NCBI GenBank assembly: GCA_001643535.1
Contig: LXTG01000057.1
Location: 1-5,853, forward strand
Length of the DNA: 5,853 nt
Source of the DNA: a candidate division NC10 bacterium SPGG6
GTDB lineage: Bacteria; Methylomirabilota; Methylomirabilia; Methylomirabilales; CSP1-5
Direction: 5' to 3'
In this document: in pieces, positions 1 to 5,478 of the stretch
How the letters are laid out: the number at the start of each line of letters is the position of its first letter
Numbering within the stretch: the first letter of the stretch is position 1
Position numbers and translations under genes: made by a program
Notes under the pieces: model-generated
Seen by the model: the letters and a program-made list of their open reading frames with translations, nothing else
What the model was told of the DNA's origin: nothing
Database searches by the model: none

Positions 1-1027
1 CCTCGGCCAATTCCGGAACCCCCGGCAGGATCGAGCAGCCCCCCGTCACGACCATCCCTGCGACCATCGCGTCCCCAAATCCGGCTCGCTGGACCTCCCG
101 CTCGACGAGGGAGAAGATCTCCTCCAGGCGAGGCTGAATGATCTCACAGAGCATCCGCCGGTTGATGGTGCGGGACCGCCGACCGCCGACGCCACACACC
201 TCGATGTTCTCCTCCTGATCGATCAGCGAGTCCAGGGCACAGCCGTATTTCTTTTTGATTTCTTCCGCCTCATGGATCGGAGTGCGGAGGCCGATGGCGA
301 TGTCGTTGGTGAGATGGTCTCCGCCGACCGCCAGGACCGCAGTGTGCCAGATGCCCTCCTCGACGAAGACGGCGATGTCCGACGTGCCACCGCCAATATC
401 CACCAAGACCACGCCAAGCTCCTTTTCGTCGGAGGTCAGGGTCGAGAGACTCGAGGCCAGCTGTTGGAGCACGATGTCCTGAACTTCCAGCCCGGCCCGG
501 TTGCAGCATTTGATGATGTTTTGCGCCGAGGTGACGGCACCGGTCACCATGTGAACCTCGGACTCGAGACGCACCCCGGTCATCCCCAACGGCTCTTTGA
601 TCCCCCCTTGACCGTCCACGATGAACTCCTGAGGCAGGACATGGATCACCTCGCGATCCACCGGCAGGGCGACCGCCTTGGCGGCGTCTATGACTCGATC
701 GATATCCTTCTGCGTAATCTCGCGGCTCTTGCCGGAAACCGCAATCACCCCTCGGCTATTGATCCCCTTGATGTGGCCCCCGGCGATCCCCACGAAGGTG
801 GAATACACATCCACCCCGGCCATCATCTCCGCCTCCTCTAAGGCGCGTTTGATGGAATCCACCGTGACATCGATGTTGATCACGACTCCCTTCCGGAGCC
901 CTTTGGACGGACTGGTGCCGACGCCGATGATGTCCAAACCCCCGTCGTCCATCAGCTCGGCAATGATGGCACAGATCTTCGTTGTGCCGATGTCTAATCC
1001 CACGATCATATTGCTCTCTCGTGCCAC
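1..1027 (-). CDS. ftsA: Cell division protein FtsA, N-terminal 342 residues (3' end outside window)
   Basis: FtsA is an actin-like ATPase that tethers FtsZ filaments to the inner face of the cytoplasmic membrane and recruits later divisome proteins. Visible ATPase motifs are phosphate-1 (VGLDIGTTKICAII, residues 9-22), phosphate-2 (LVDIGGGTSDIAVF, 208-221) and the adenosine motif (VVTGGCSILPG, 326-336). The FtsA-specific 1C subdomain falls at about 88-165, including GGHIKGINSRG. The family is usually 400-430 residues, so about 60-90 are missing, including the C-terminal amphipathic membrane helix. I chose a GTG start at 1027, giving MARESNMIVGLDIG: a strong AGGAGG lies 7 bases upstream, and FtsA proteins usually carry a short polar leader before the IVGLDIG strand. 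The internal ATG at 1009 is the alternative. The gene starts 3 bases after the ftsQ stop, so its ribosome site lies inside the end of ftsQ and coupling is likely. ftsZ is expected next. Confidence 0.97.
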   Translation of the reverse strand, partial: MARESNMIVGLDIGTTKICAIIAELMDDGGLDIIGVGTSPSKGLRKGVVINIDVTVDSIKRALEEAEMMAGVDVYSTFVGIAGGHIKGINSRGVIAVSGKSREITQKDIDRVIDAAKAVALPVDREVIHVLPQEFIVDGQGGIKEPLGMTGVRLESEVHMVTGAVTSAQNIIKCCNRAGLEVQDIVLQQLASSLSTLTSDEKELGVVLVDIGGGTSDIAVFVEEGIWHTAVLAVGGDHLTNDIAIGLRTPIHEAEEIKKKYGCALDSLIDQEENIEVCGVGGRRSRTINRRMLCEIIQPRLEEIFSLVEREVQRAGFGDAMVAGMVVTGGCSILPGVPELAE

Positions 1028-1030
1028 CTC

Positions 1031-1840
1031 TCACCCTCCTTTCTCTGACGGATTGAGGATCACCCGCCCGGGAAATCGCAGATCCACATAGGTGAAACTC
1101 TCGAGTCCCTGGCCGCGCCGGCGCAGGGCGACGTCGAGACGATTGAATTGTGGCAGGGACTCCGCCGCACTGAGCCGGAGGATCGCGCGCCCCCCTGCCA
1201 GGTGCACGATGTAGTTGCCATCCACCTCCGCGGTGACCTCCGTCACCTCCGCCTGTTGTAGCAGCGGTGTCTTGCGAAGTGCCTCGAGCAGCTCGAGTCC
1301 CTTCGAAATCCGCGGCTCGCTGAGATGCTCCCCTGCCCGGACCTTCGCCCTCCATTGGGGCCGCAAGGTCGGCAGGGCTCGAGCCGGAGGTTCCTGCACC
1401 TCTTCCAGAATGAAACCATCGGCGCTCAGCAGATAGGTCTTCCCAGCCGACAAGAACGCAACGGGCTCTCGCTCCTCGACGGTGATGATGAGACCGACGG
1501 GAGGGGCACGCTGGATCGAGGCGCTCTGGATCCAAGGGTGCGTTGTAACTCTGCCGGCCAGCTCCCCCAAATCCACTTGGAGAATGTTGACCGGTTCTCG
1601 GAGCCCCAACCGGGAGAGGACTTCCCCTGTTGCCACGTGGCCATTCCCCCGAATCTGGATCTCGCTGACCTGAAAATAGGACGCCTCGAGCAGAGGCTGG
1701 TGGGCCCACCACGCGCCCGCGGCCACCAGGGCGACAATAACCGCCACCCATGCGATCGGCCACAGTCGAGTCCCAGGGTCTTTTTTCCGTTCGCGCCGCA
1801 GCCTTTTCTTTAGCTTCTTTGTCAAGCGCTTAGGGCTCAT
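1031..1840 (-). CDS. ftsQ: Cell division protein FtsQ
   Basis: FtsQ is a bitopic membrane protein that links early and late divisome components through the FtsQ-FtsB-FtsL complex. The 269-residue product has the family layout: a very basic cytoplasmic tail (about residues 4-25, rich in Lys and Arg), one membrane span at about 27-46 (WPIAWVAVIVALVAAGAWWA), and a periplasmic POTRA domain at about 56-124 (FQVSEIQIRGNGHV through HPWIQSASIQRAPPVGLIITVEEREPVA). A C-terminal beta domain follows, starting near ADGFILEEV and ending near VDLRFPGRVILNP. I chose the ATG at 1840 because the protein resembles the family from there. An in-frame ATG at 1900 would add 20 residues (MVQGSAFVDRGSW...) encoded entirely by a heptamer repeat array, which looks spurious. 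Neither start has a convincing Shine-Dalgarno sequence, so the start is the least certain part. The identification rests on the layout, the POTRA signature and the position before ftsA. Confidence 0.94.
   Translation of the reverse strand: MSPKRLTKKLKKRLRRERKKDPGTRLWPIAWVAVIVALVAAGAWWAHQPLLEASYFQVSEIQIRGNGHVATGEVLSRLGLREPVNILQVDLGELAGRVTTHPWIQSASIQRAPPVGLIITVEEREPVAFLSAGKTYLLSADGFILEEVQEPPARALPTLRPQWRAKVRAGEHLSEPRISKGLELLEALRKTPLLQQAEVTEVTAEVDGNYIVHLAGGRAILRLSAAESLPQFNRLDVALRRRGQGLESFTYVDLRFPGRVILNPSEKGG
1034..1042 (-). promoter_or_regulatory. Ribosome binding site of ftsA
   Basis: The minus strand reads AAAGGAGGG here, a near-perfect Shine-Dalgarno sequence whose AGGAGG core ends 7 bases before the GTG at 1027. 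It lies within the last codons of ftsQ (Lys-Gly-Gly before the stop). It decides the start: the ATG at 1009 is 18 bases further downstream and too far away for this site. Confidence 0.85.
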
Positions 1841-1862
1841 AGCAGCCAGACCGATCCATAGC

Positions 1863-1911
1863 CATGATCCACGATCCACGAACGCTGAACCCTGAACCAT
1901 GAACTCTGAAC
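1863..1911 (+). repeat. Heptamer tandem array between murB and ftsQ (7 units)
   Basis: Seven consecutive 7-base units read on the plus strand: CATGATC, CACGATC, CACGAAC, GCTGAAC, CCTGAAC, CATGAAC, TCTGAAC. The consensus is NNTGAAC, with the first three units more degenerate. The array fills most of the 74-base gap between the murB stop and the ftsQ ATG. Bases 1893-1911 are identical to bases 2942-2960 in the array on the other side of murB. On the transcribed (minus) strand it reads as GTTCANN repeats. Function is unknown; degenerate intergenic arrays of this kind usually behave as neutral, expandable repeats. Confidence 0.85.
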
Positions 1912-1914
1912 ACT

Positions 1915-2820
1915 TCAGTCTTCTCCCACCACCCGGACTTCGAGCTCGATCTCAATCTCCATCTCCTCCCGAACCTGATGTCTCATCAGATCGATGAGGG
2001 CCAGGACGTCCGCCGCCGTGGCCCCCCCCAGATTAATGATGAAGTTGCCGTGCTTCGGTGAGATGCACGCCCGCCCAATTCGCAACCCCTTGAGCCCCGC
2101 CTTCTCCACGAGCCGGCCCGCATACTCGCCAGGAGGATTTTTGAACACGGAACCCGCCGACCGCCACTCCACCGGCTGGCCACGATTTCGTTGGAGCAGG
2201 TTCTCCGAGACTCGCCGCCGGATCTGGACCAGATCACCCGGCTCCAGATCGAAGGCTGCCTCGAGGACTACGCATCCCTCCGGAAGCGAGGAGCGTCGAT
2301 ACGAAAACTCGAGTTGGTCCAGCGAGATAGCCTGGTGTTCCCCCTCGGGGGAAAGTAGCCGGACCTCCGCCAGGTGATCAGCAATCGAGCCCCCCCAGGC
2401 GCCGGCGTTCCCCTTGACGGCCCCCCCGACGGTCCCGGGGATGCCCGCCAGGCTCTCCACGCCGGTCAGAGCAAGCTTCGAACAGAAGGCCACAAGCCGA
2501 CTGAGGCGGACCCCGGCGCCCGTCCAGACTCGTCTCCCCTCGACGTGAAGGTGGGTAAAGACCCCCTCCAGATGGATCACCATCCCCCGGAATCCCCCAT
2601 CTCGGACCAGCAGGTTGCTCCCACCGCCCATCACGAGGTAGGGAATCCCTTCCTCTCGGCAGAGTGTGAGGACAGCCCGCACATCCTCCACACCTCCAGG
2701 AAAGACCATGATGTCTGCGGGCCCGCCAATCCCAAGGGAGGTGTACTGGGCGAGGGGCTCCCCGTAGAGGACACGCCCCGTTATTCGCCCCTCCAACTTC
2801 GCCTGTATTCCTCGCCTCAT
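1915..2820 (-). CDS. murB: UDP-N-acetylenolpyruvoylglucosamine reductase MurB
   Basis: MurB is a cytoplasmic flavoenzyme that reduces UDP-GlcNAc-enolpyruvate with NADPH to UDP-MurNAc, the second committed step of peptidoglycan synthesis. The 301-residue protein has the FAD-binding signatures YTSLGIGGPAD (26-36), VMGGGSNLLVRDGG (63-76) and GIPGTVGGAVKGNAGAWGG (126-144). The expected catalytic residues are present: Arg175 in FSYRRS, Ser224 in SAGSVFKNP as the proton donor, and Glu294 in ELEVRVVGE. SPKHGNFIIN (254-263) is also typical. The length fits the compact type II MurB class (about 300 residues) rather than the 340-residue E. coli type I form. The start is ATG at 2820, with AAGAGGAAAG just upstream (GAGG 4 bases before the ATG, slightly close). 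It is separated from murC by 139 bases and from ftsQ by 74, both gaps filled with heptamer repeats, so it is less tightly coupled than its neighbours. Nothing in the protein looks damaged. Confidence 0.97.
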   Translation of the reverse strand: MRRGIQAKLEGRITGRVLYGEPLAQYTSLGIGGPADIMVFPGGVEDVRAVLTLCREEGIPYLVMGGGSNLLVRDGGFRGMVIHLEGVFTHLHVEGRRVWTGAGVRLSRLVAFCSKLALTGVESLAGIPGTVGGAVKGNAGAWGGSIADHLAEVRLLSPEGEHQAISLDQLEFSYRRSSLPEGCVVLEAAFDLEPGDLVQIRRRVSENLLQRNRGQPVEWRSAGSVFKNPPGEYAGRLVEKAGLKGLRIGRACISPKHGNFIINLGGATAADVLALIDLMRHQVREEMEIEIELEVRVVGED

Positions 2821-2835
2821 CTTTCCTCTTGGCTC

Positions 2836-2897
2836 GGTTCACGGTTCAGGGTTCAGGGTGCTGGTTCAGGGTTCGTGGTTCAGGGTTCATGGTAGAG
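2836..2897 (-). repeat. Heptamer tandem array upstream of murB, inverted relative to the murC-end array
   Basis: On the plus strand, successive units are GGTTCAC, GGTTCAG, GGTTCAG, GGTGCT (6 bases), GGTTCAG, GGTTCGT, GGTTCAG, GGTTCAT and GGTAGAG. This is about eight copies with a 7-base period and one single-base slip. It is the complement of the TGAACCN unit, so the array faces the opposite way from those at 1863-1911 and 2935-2969. It lies just upstream of the murB ribosome binding site (2825-2828) and would be in the murB leader of any read-through transcript. Confidence 0.85.
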
Positions 2898-2968
2898 CCA
2901 GGTCAACGTCAATCAAACTAGACCTTCTAGACCTTGAACTATGAACCATGAACTCTGAACTATGAACC
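2870..2968. other. Long imperfect inverted repeat (possible stem-loop) in the murC-murB gap
   Basis: Bases 2870-2892 and 2946-2968 form 23-base arms that are complementary at 20 of 23 positions, separated by 53 bases. The arms are made from the oppositely facing heptamer arrays, and the right arm runs into the 3' end of murC. In the murC-murB mRNA the three mismatches would be A-C. In a plus-strand RNA all three would be G-U pairs. The pairing is read directly from the sequence; folding in the cell is inference. There is no run of T after either arm, so it does not look like a Rho-independent terminator. Confidence 0.55.
2918..2935. repeat. Two tandem copies of CTAGACCTT
   Basis: CTAGACCTT occurs at 2918-2926 and again exactly at 2927-2935, directly abutting the heptamer array that starts at 2935. 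It has a 9-base period, different from the 7-base arrays on either side, and lies in the loop of the inverted repeat. It contains two CTAG tetramers. No function can be assigned. Confidence 0.75.
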
Positions 2969-2969
2969 C
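2935..2969 (+). repeat. Heptamer tandem array overlapping the 3' end of murC (5 units)
   Basis: Five perfect-period units are read on the plus strand: TGAACTA, TGAACCA, TGAACTC, TGAACTA and TGAACCC. The last unit and part of the fourth lie inside murC: the minus-strand reading GGT TCA TAG gives the final Gly-Ser codons and the stop. Bases 2942-2960 are an exact 19-base match to 1893-1911 beyond the other end of murB. Confidence 0.85.
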
Positions 2970-4336
2970 GTCGCTAAGCGACGCAAGATCTCTTCTCCCA
3001 CCTGCCAGATATCTCCTGCCCCCATCGTAATCACCAAATCTCCGGGTTGGAGCACCGAAAGCACAAATTCCGGGATCGCCTCTTTGTCCGCGAGGAAAGT
3101 GACGCTGCGATGCCCATGTTCTATGGCCCCCTCGGCAATCTGCCCCCCGCTTACCCCGGGGATGACCGGCTCACCAGCGGCGTACACCTCGGTCACTATG
3201 AGGACGTCAGCCTCGTAGAAGGCCGTGAAGAACTCTCGAAGGAGATAGTGGGTCCTGGTGTAGCGGTGGGGTTGAAAGATCGCCACCACCCGCCGGCCAA
3301 AGCCATCTTTGGCCGCATTCAGCGTAGCGCGGATCTCAGCCGGGTGGTGACCGTAGTCATCCACTACCAAAATGCCTCGAGCCTCCCCCTTCACTTGAAA
3401 CCGGCGATCGACGCCAGCGAACTCCTCGAGGGCGTCCCGGATGACGTCCGGCTCGATGTCCAGGTCGAGACCGACCGCGACCGCGGCCAGCGCATTGCTC
3501 ACGTTATGGGTCCCGGGGACCCGCAACCGGAACTTCCCCAAAACCTCTTGGCGCGCCACCACGACAAACTCTGACCTCATCCCCTGGTGCATGATCTCCC
3601 TGGCCGTGATGTCCGCCTGAGTCCTGAGACCATAGGTAATGAACCGTTTCTCCACACCAGGGAGGAGGGCTTGGATGTTTTCCTGGTCGAGACAGAGGAT
3701 TGCGGACCCGTAAAAGGGGACCTTATTGATGAACTGCAGAAAGGTCTCTTGAATGTGTGTCAAGTCCCGGTAGTAGTCCAGATGTTCGGCGTCGATGGTG
3801 GTCACGACCGCTACCGTGGGCGACAGCTTCAAAAAAGACCCATCGCTCTCATCCGCCTCCGCCACGAGGAAGTCTCCTCCTCCGAGTTTCGCACTGGTCC
3901 CGAGACCACTCAGCCGGCCGCCGATGACGACGGTGGGGTCCAGTCCCCCCTTGGCGAGAACGATCGCCAGCATGGAGGTCGTCGTGGTCTTGCCGTGGGT
4001 CCCGGCCACCGCCACGCCGTACTTCAGGCGCATCAGCTCCGCCAGCATCTCTGCCCGGGGAATGACCGGGATCAGGTGCTGCCGGGCTGCGACAACCTCT
4101 GAATTATCCAAGCCCACGGCCGAGGAGCGAACCACCACATCGGCGCCCCGCACGTGCTCTGGCTCATGGCCGATGAAGACCCGGACCCCAAGCCCCGCCA
4201 GATGTTGCGTCACCTCCGATGCCCGGACGTCGGACCCGGTGACGAAGTACTCCATGTTATGGAGGACCTCCGCTATCCCGCTCATCCCGGCGCCGCCAAT
4301 CCCCACGAAATGGATATGCCGGTATCGCTTCACCAT
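2960..4336 (-). CDS. murC: UDP-N-acetylmuramate--L-alanine ligase MurC
   Basis: MurC is the cytoplasmic ATP-dependent ligase that adds L-Ala to UDP-MurNAc, the first step of stem peptide assembly. The 458-residue product has all three Mur ligase domains at normal length. The N-terminal UDP-binding Rossmann motif is HFVGIGGAGMSGIAEVL (9-25). The central ATPase has P-loop GTHGKTTTTSM (112-122, Lys116), EADESDGSF (160-168) and HLDYY (185-189). HNVSNALAA (277-285) precedes the C-terminal domain with DYGHHPAEI (327-335) and FQPHRYTRT (354-362). The HxGGxGMSG and DYxHHP motifs separate MurC from MurD, MurE and MurF. The ATG at 4336 overlaps the murG stop by 7 bases (ATGGTGA). A GTG at 4333 would give a 4-base overlap, but GGAG 8 bases before the ATG favours the ATG. 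The last two codons and stop come from a heptamer repeat array, so the extreme C-terminus is probably not ancestral. The core enzyme looks intact. Confidence 0.98.
   Translation of the reverse strand: MVKRYRHIHFVGIGGAGMSGIAEVLHNMEYFVTGSDVRASEVTQHLAGLGVRVFIGHEPEHVRGADVVVRSSAVGLDNSEVVAARQHLIPVIPRAEMLAELMRLKYGVAVAGTHGKTTTTSMLAIVLAKGGLDPTVVIGGRLSGLGTSAKLGGGDFLVAEADESDGSFLKLSPTVAVVTTIDAEHLDYYRDLTHIQETFLQFINKVPFYGSAILCLDQENIQALLPGVEKRFITYGLRTQADITAREIMHQGMRSEFVVVARQEVLGKFRLRVPGTHNVSNALAAVAVGLDLDIEPDVIRDALEEFAGVDRRFQVKGEARGILVVDDYGHHPAEIRATLNAAKDGFGRRVVAIFQPHRYTRTHYLLREFFTAFYEADVLIVTEVYAAGEPVIPGVSGGQIAEGAIEHGHRSVTFLADKEAIPEFVLSVLQPGDLVITMGAGDIWQVGEEILRRLATGS
2969..2983. other. Perfect 15-base palindrome at the end of murC
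   Basis: CGTCGCT-A-AGCGACG is a perfect 7-base inverted repeat around one A, or 6 base pairs with a TAA loop. It lies in the codons for Arg-Arg-Leu-Ala-Thr, immediately before the repeat-derived Gly-Ser-stop. In RNA it would be a short GC-rich hairpin at the mRNA end of murC. No T-run follows on either strand. It may be chance codon choice or an mRNA stability element. Confidence 0.5.
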
Positions 4337-5478
4337 CGATCAATCTCCGGTCCCGTGTCCCTGCCCGCGCGTCTTGGCGAGCGTTCGCCACGCCCCTCCT
4401 CTGCCAATTGGCTGACGAGATCTGCCACGTGAGAGGCGGCGTGGGGCCGTCCCAGACCTTGAGCCGCCCGGCCCATCTCGGCAAGCGCGGACGGGTCATC
4501 GAGCAACGCCTGAAGCTCTAACGCGAGGCGATGACCTGTGAGGTCGCGATCCAGGATCAGCCGGGCCCCGCTGACCCTCACCACCTCCTCCGCATTCACC
4601 CGCTGGTGGTCATTGGTAGCGAAAGGATAGGGAACCAGGAGGGCAGGCTTTCCAAGCGCGGTGAGTTCCGCGATGGTCGTGGCCCCGGCCCGCGAAACTA
4701 CCAGGTCCGCCGACGCATAGGCCGAGGCCATGTCCTGGATGAACGGGAGAACCCGAGCCTCTCCTTTCCAGATCCGGTATGCTTCCTCCATCTCCTCTCG
4801 GTCCCGTTCCCCAGTTGCATGGACGATCTGGAGCCGATCCTGCCACTCACCGAGATGTGGAAGGGCCTCCGCCACGGCCCGATTGATCCGGCGAGCCCCC
4901 TGACTCCCGCCGAAGACAAGGACGGTCGCCTTTCCGGGGTCCAGATGGAACGCCTCGAGAGCCTTACGTCGGTCCGCCTCCAGGATCTCGCGGCGGACCG
5001 GGTTACCCGTCACCACCACGTCCCGTCCAAACAACGAACACGTCTCCGCGAAGGTGACCGCGACCACGCTTGCAACCCGGGCGAGGACCCGGTTGGTCAG
5101 CCCCGGAGAGACGTTCTGCTCGTGAATCAACAGCGGGATCCGCCTCAGTACGGCTGCCATGGAAATTGGCCCCGCCGCGTAGCCCCCCATGCCGACGACA
5201 ACGTGAGGCCGGTAGCGTCCGAGGAGCGACAGGGCATGCATCAAGGCCTGGGGGAGGAGAACGAGGGATCTGGCCTGTGCCCGGACCTTCGTGCCCCTGA
5301 GCTTCTCGACACGGATAGTCTCCACGGGAAATCCTTCCGCCGCAAACGCAGCCGCCTCCAGTCCCCGCGCCGTACCGACCATCAGCGCCTCGATATCTCG
5401 GGCCCTGAGCTCTCGGGCGAGGGCGAGCGCAGGAAAGACATGCCCTCCCGTGCCTCCACCTGCCAATACCGCCCTCAC
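4330..5478 (-). CDS. murG: UDP-GlcNAc:lipid I N-acetylglucosaminyltransferase MurG
   Basis: MurG is a GT-B fold glycosyltransferase on the inner membrane face that transfers GlcNAc from UDP-GlcNAc to lipid I, giving lipid II. The 382-residue protein shows the three glycine-rich loops: GGGTGGHVFPAL (7-18), GMGGYAAGP (96-104) and GGSQGARRIN (190-199). HEQNVSPGLTNR (119-130), TGNPVR (157-162), SRAGATTIAEL (262-272) and PYPFATNDHQRVNA (283-296) match the acceptor and donor sites of the family. The start is GTG at 5478, supported by GGGGAGGT 5 bases upstream and by the product beginning right at the first beta strand. It overlaps the ftsW stop by 4 bases (GTGA) and the murC start by 7, so all three should be translated together. 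About 20 residues at the C-terminus (GRGERSPRRAGRDTGPEIDRW) are charged, low in structure and beyond the usual family end near 355-365. Confidence 0.98.
   Translation of the reverse strand: MRAVLAGGGTGGHVFPALALARELRARDIEALMVGTARGLEAAAFAAEGFPVETIRVEKLRGTKVRAQARSLVLLPQALMHALSLLGRYRPHVVVGMGGYAAGPISMAAVLRRIPLLIHEQNVSPGLTNRVLARVASVVAVTFAETCSLFGRDVVVTGNPVRREILEADRRKALEAFHLDPGKATVLVFGGSQGARRINRAVAEALPHLGEWQDRLQIVHATGERDREEMEEAYRIWKGEARVLPFIQDMASAYASADLVVSRAGATTIAELTALGKPALLVPYPFATNDHQRVNAEEVVRVSGARLILDRDLTGHRLALELQALLDDPSALAEMGRAAQGLGRPHAASHVADLVSQLAEEGRGERSPRRAGRDTGPEIDRW
4345..4350 (-). promoter_or_regulatory. Ribosome binding site of murC
   Basis: The minus strand reads CCGGAG, with GGAG ending 8 bases before the ATG at 4336 and 11 bases before the alternative GTG at 4333. 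The site lies inside the last codons of murG (Pro-Glu). The spacing favours the ATG start. Confidence 0.6.

Noticed and set aside
326..336. Cys in the FtsA adenosine motif (residue 331, GGCSILPG) as a possible defect; coordinates here are residue numbers, corresponding to roughly bases 20-52
   Set aside because: Small residues vary at this position in the family and the Gly-Gly pair and the rest of the motif are intact, so there is no reason to suspect loss of ATP binding.
272..841. A 189-codon plus-strand open frame opposite ftsA
   Set aside because: It is antisense to the conserved FtsA ATPase core. Its composition reflects the complement of GC-rich codons and no motif is recognisable.
756..1763. 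A 335-codon open frame on the minus strand across ftsQ and the start of ftsA
   Set aside because: It is an out-of-frame shadow. Its product is rich in Arg and Gly with no domain, while the overlapping frames give clear FtsQ and FtsA.
1906..1918. Small palindrome CTGAA-CAC-TTCAG over the murB stop
   Set aside because: The stem is only 5 base pairs, has low GC and no T-run, and it arises from the last heptamer meeting the murB stop. It is too weak to call a regulatory site.
2836..2969. CRISPR-like array
   Set aside because: The units are 7 bases long, directly abutting and without unique spacers, and no cas genes are present.
2969..2983. Rho-independent terminator after murC
   Set aside because: The hairpin is within the murC codons and has no T-run on either strand.
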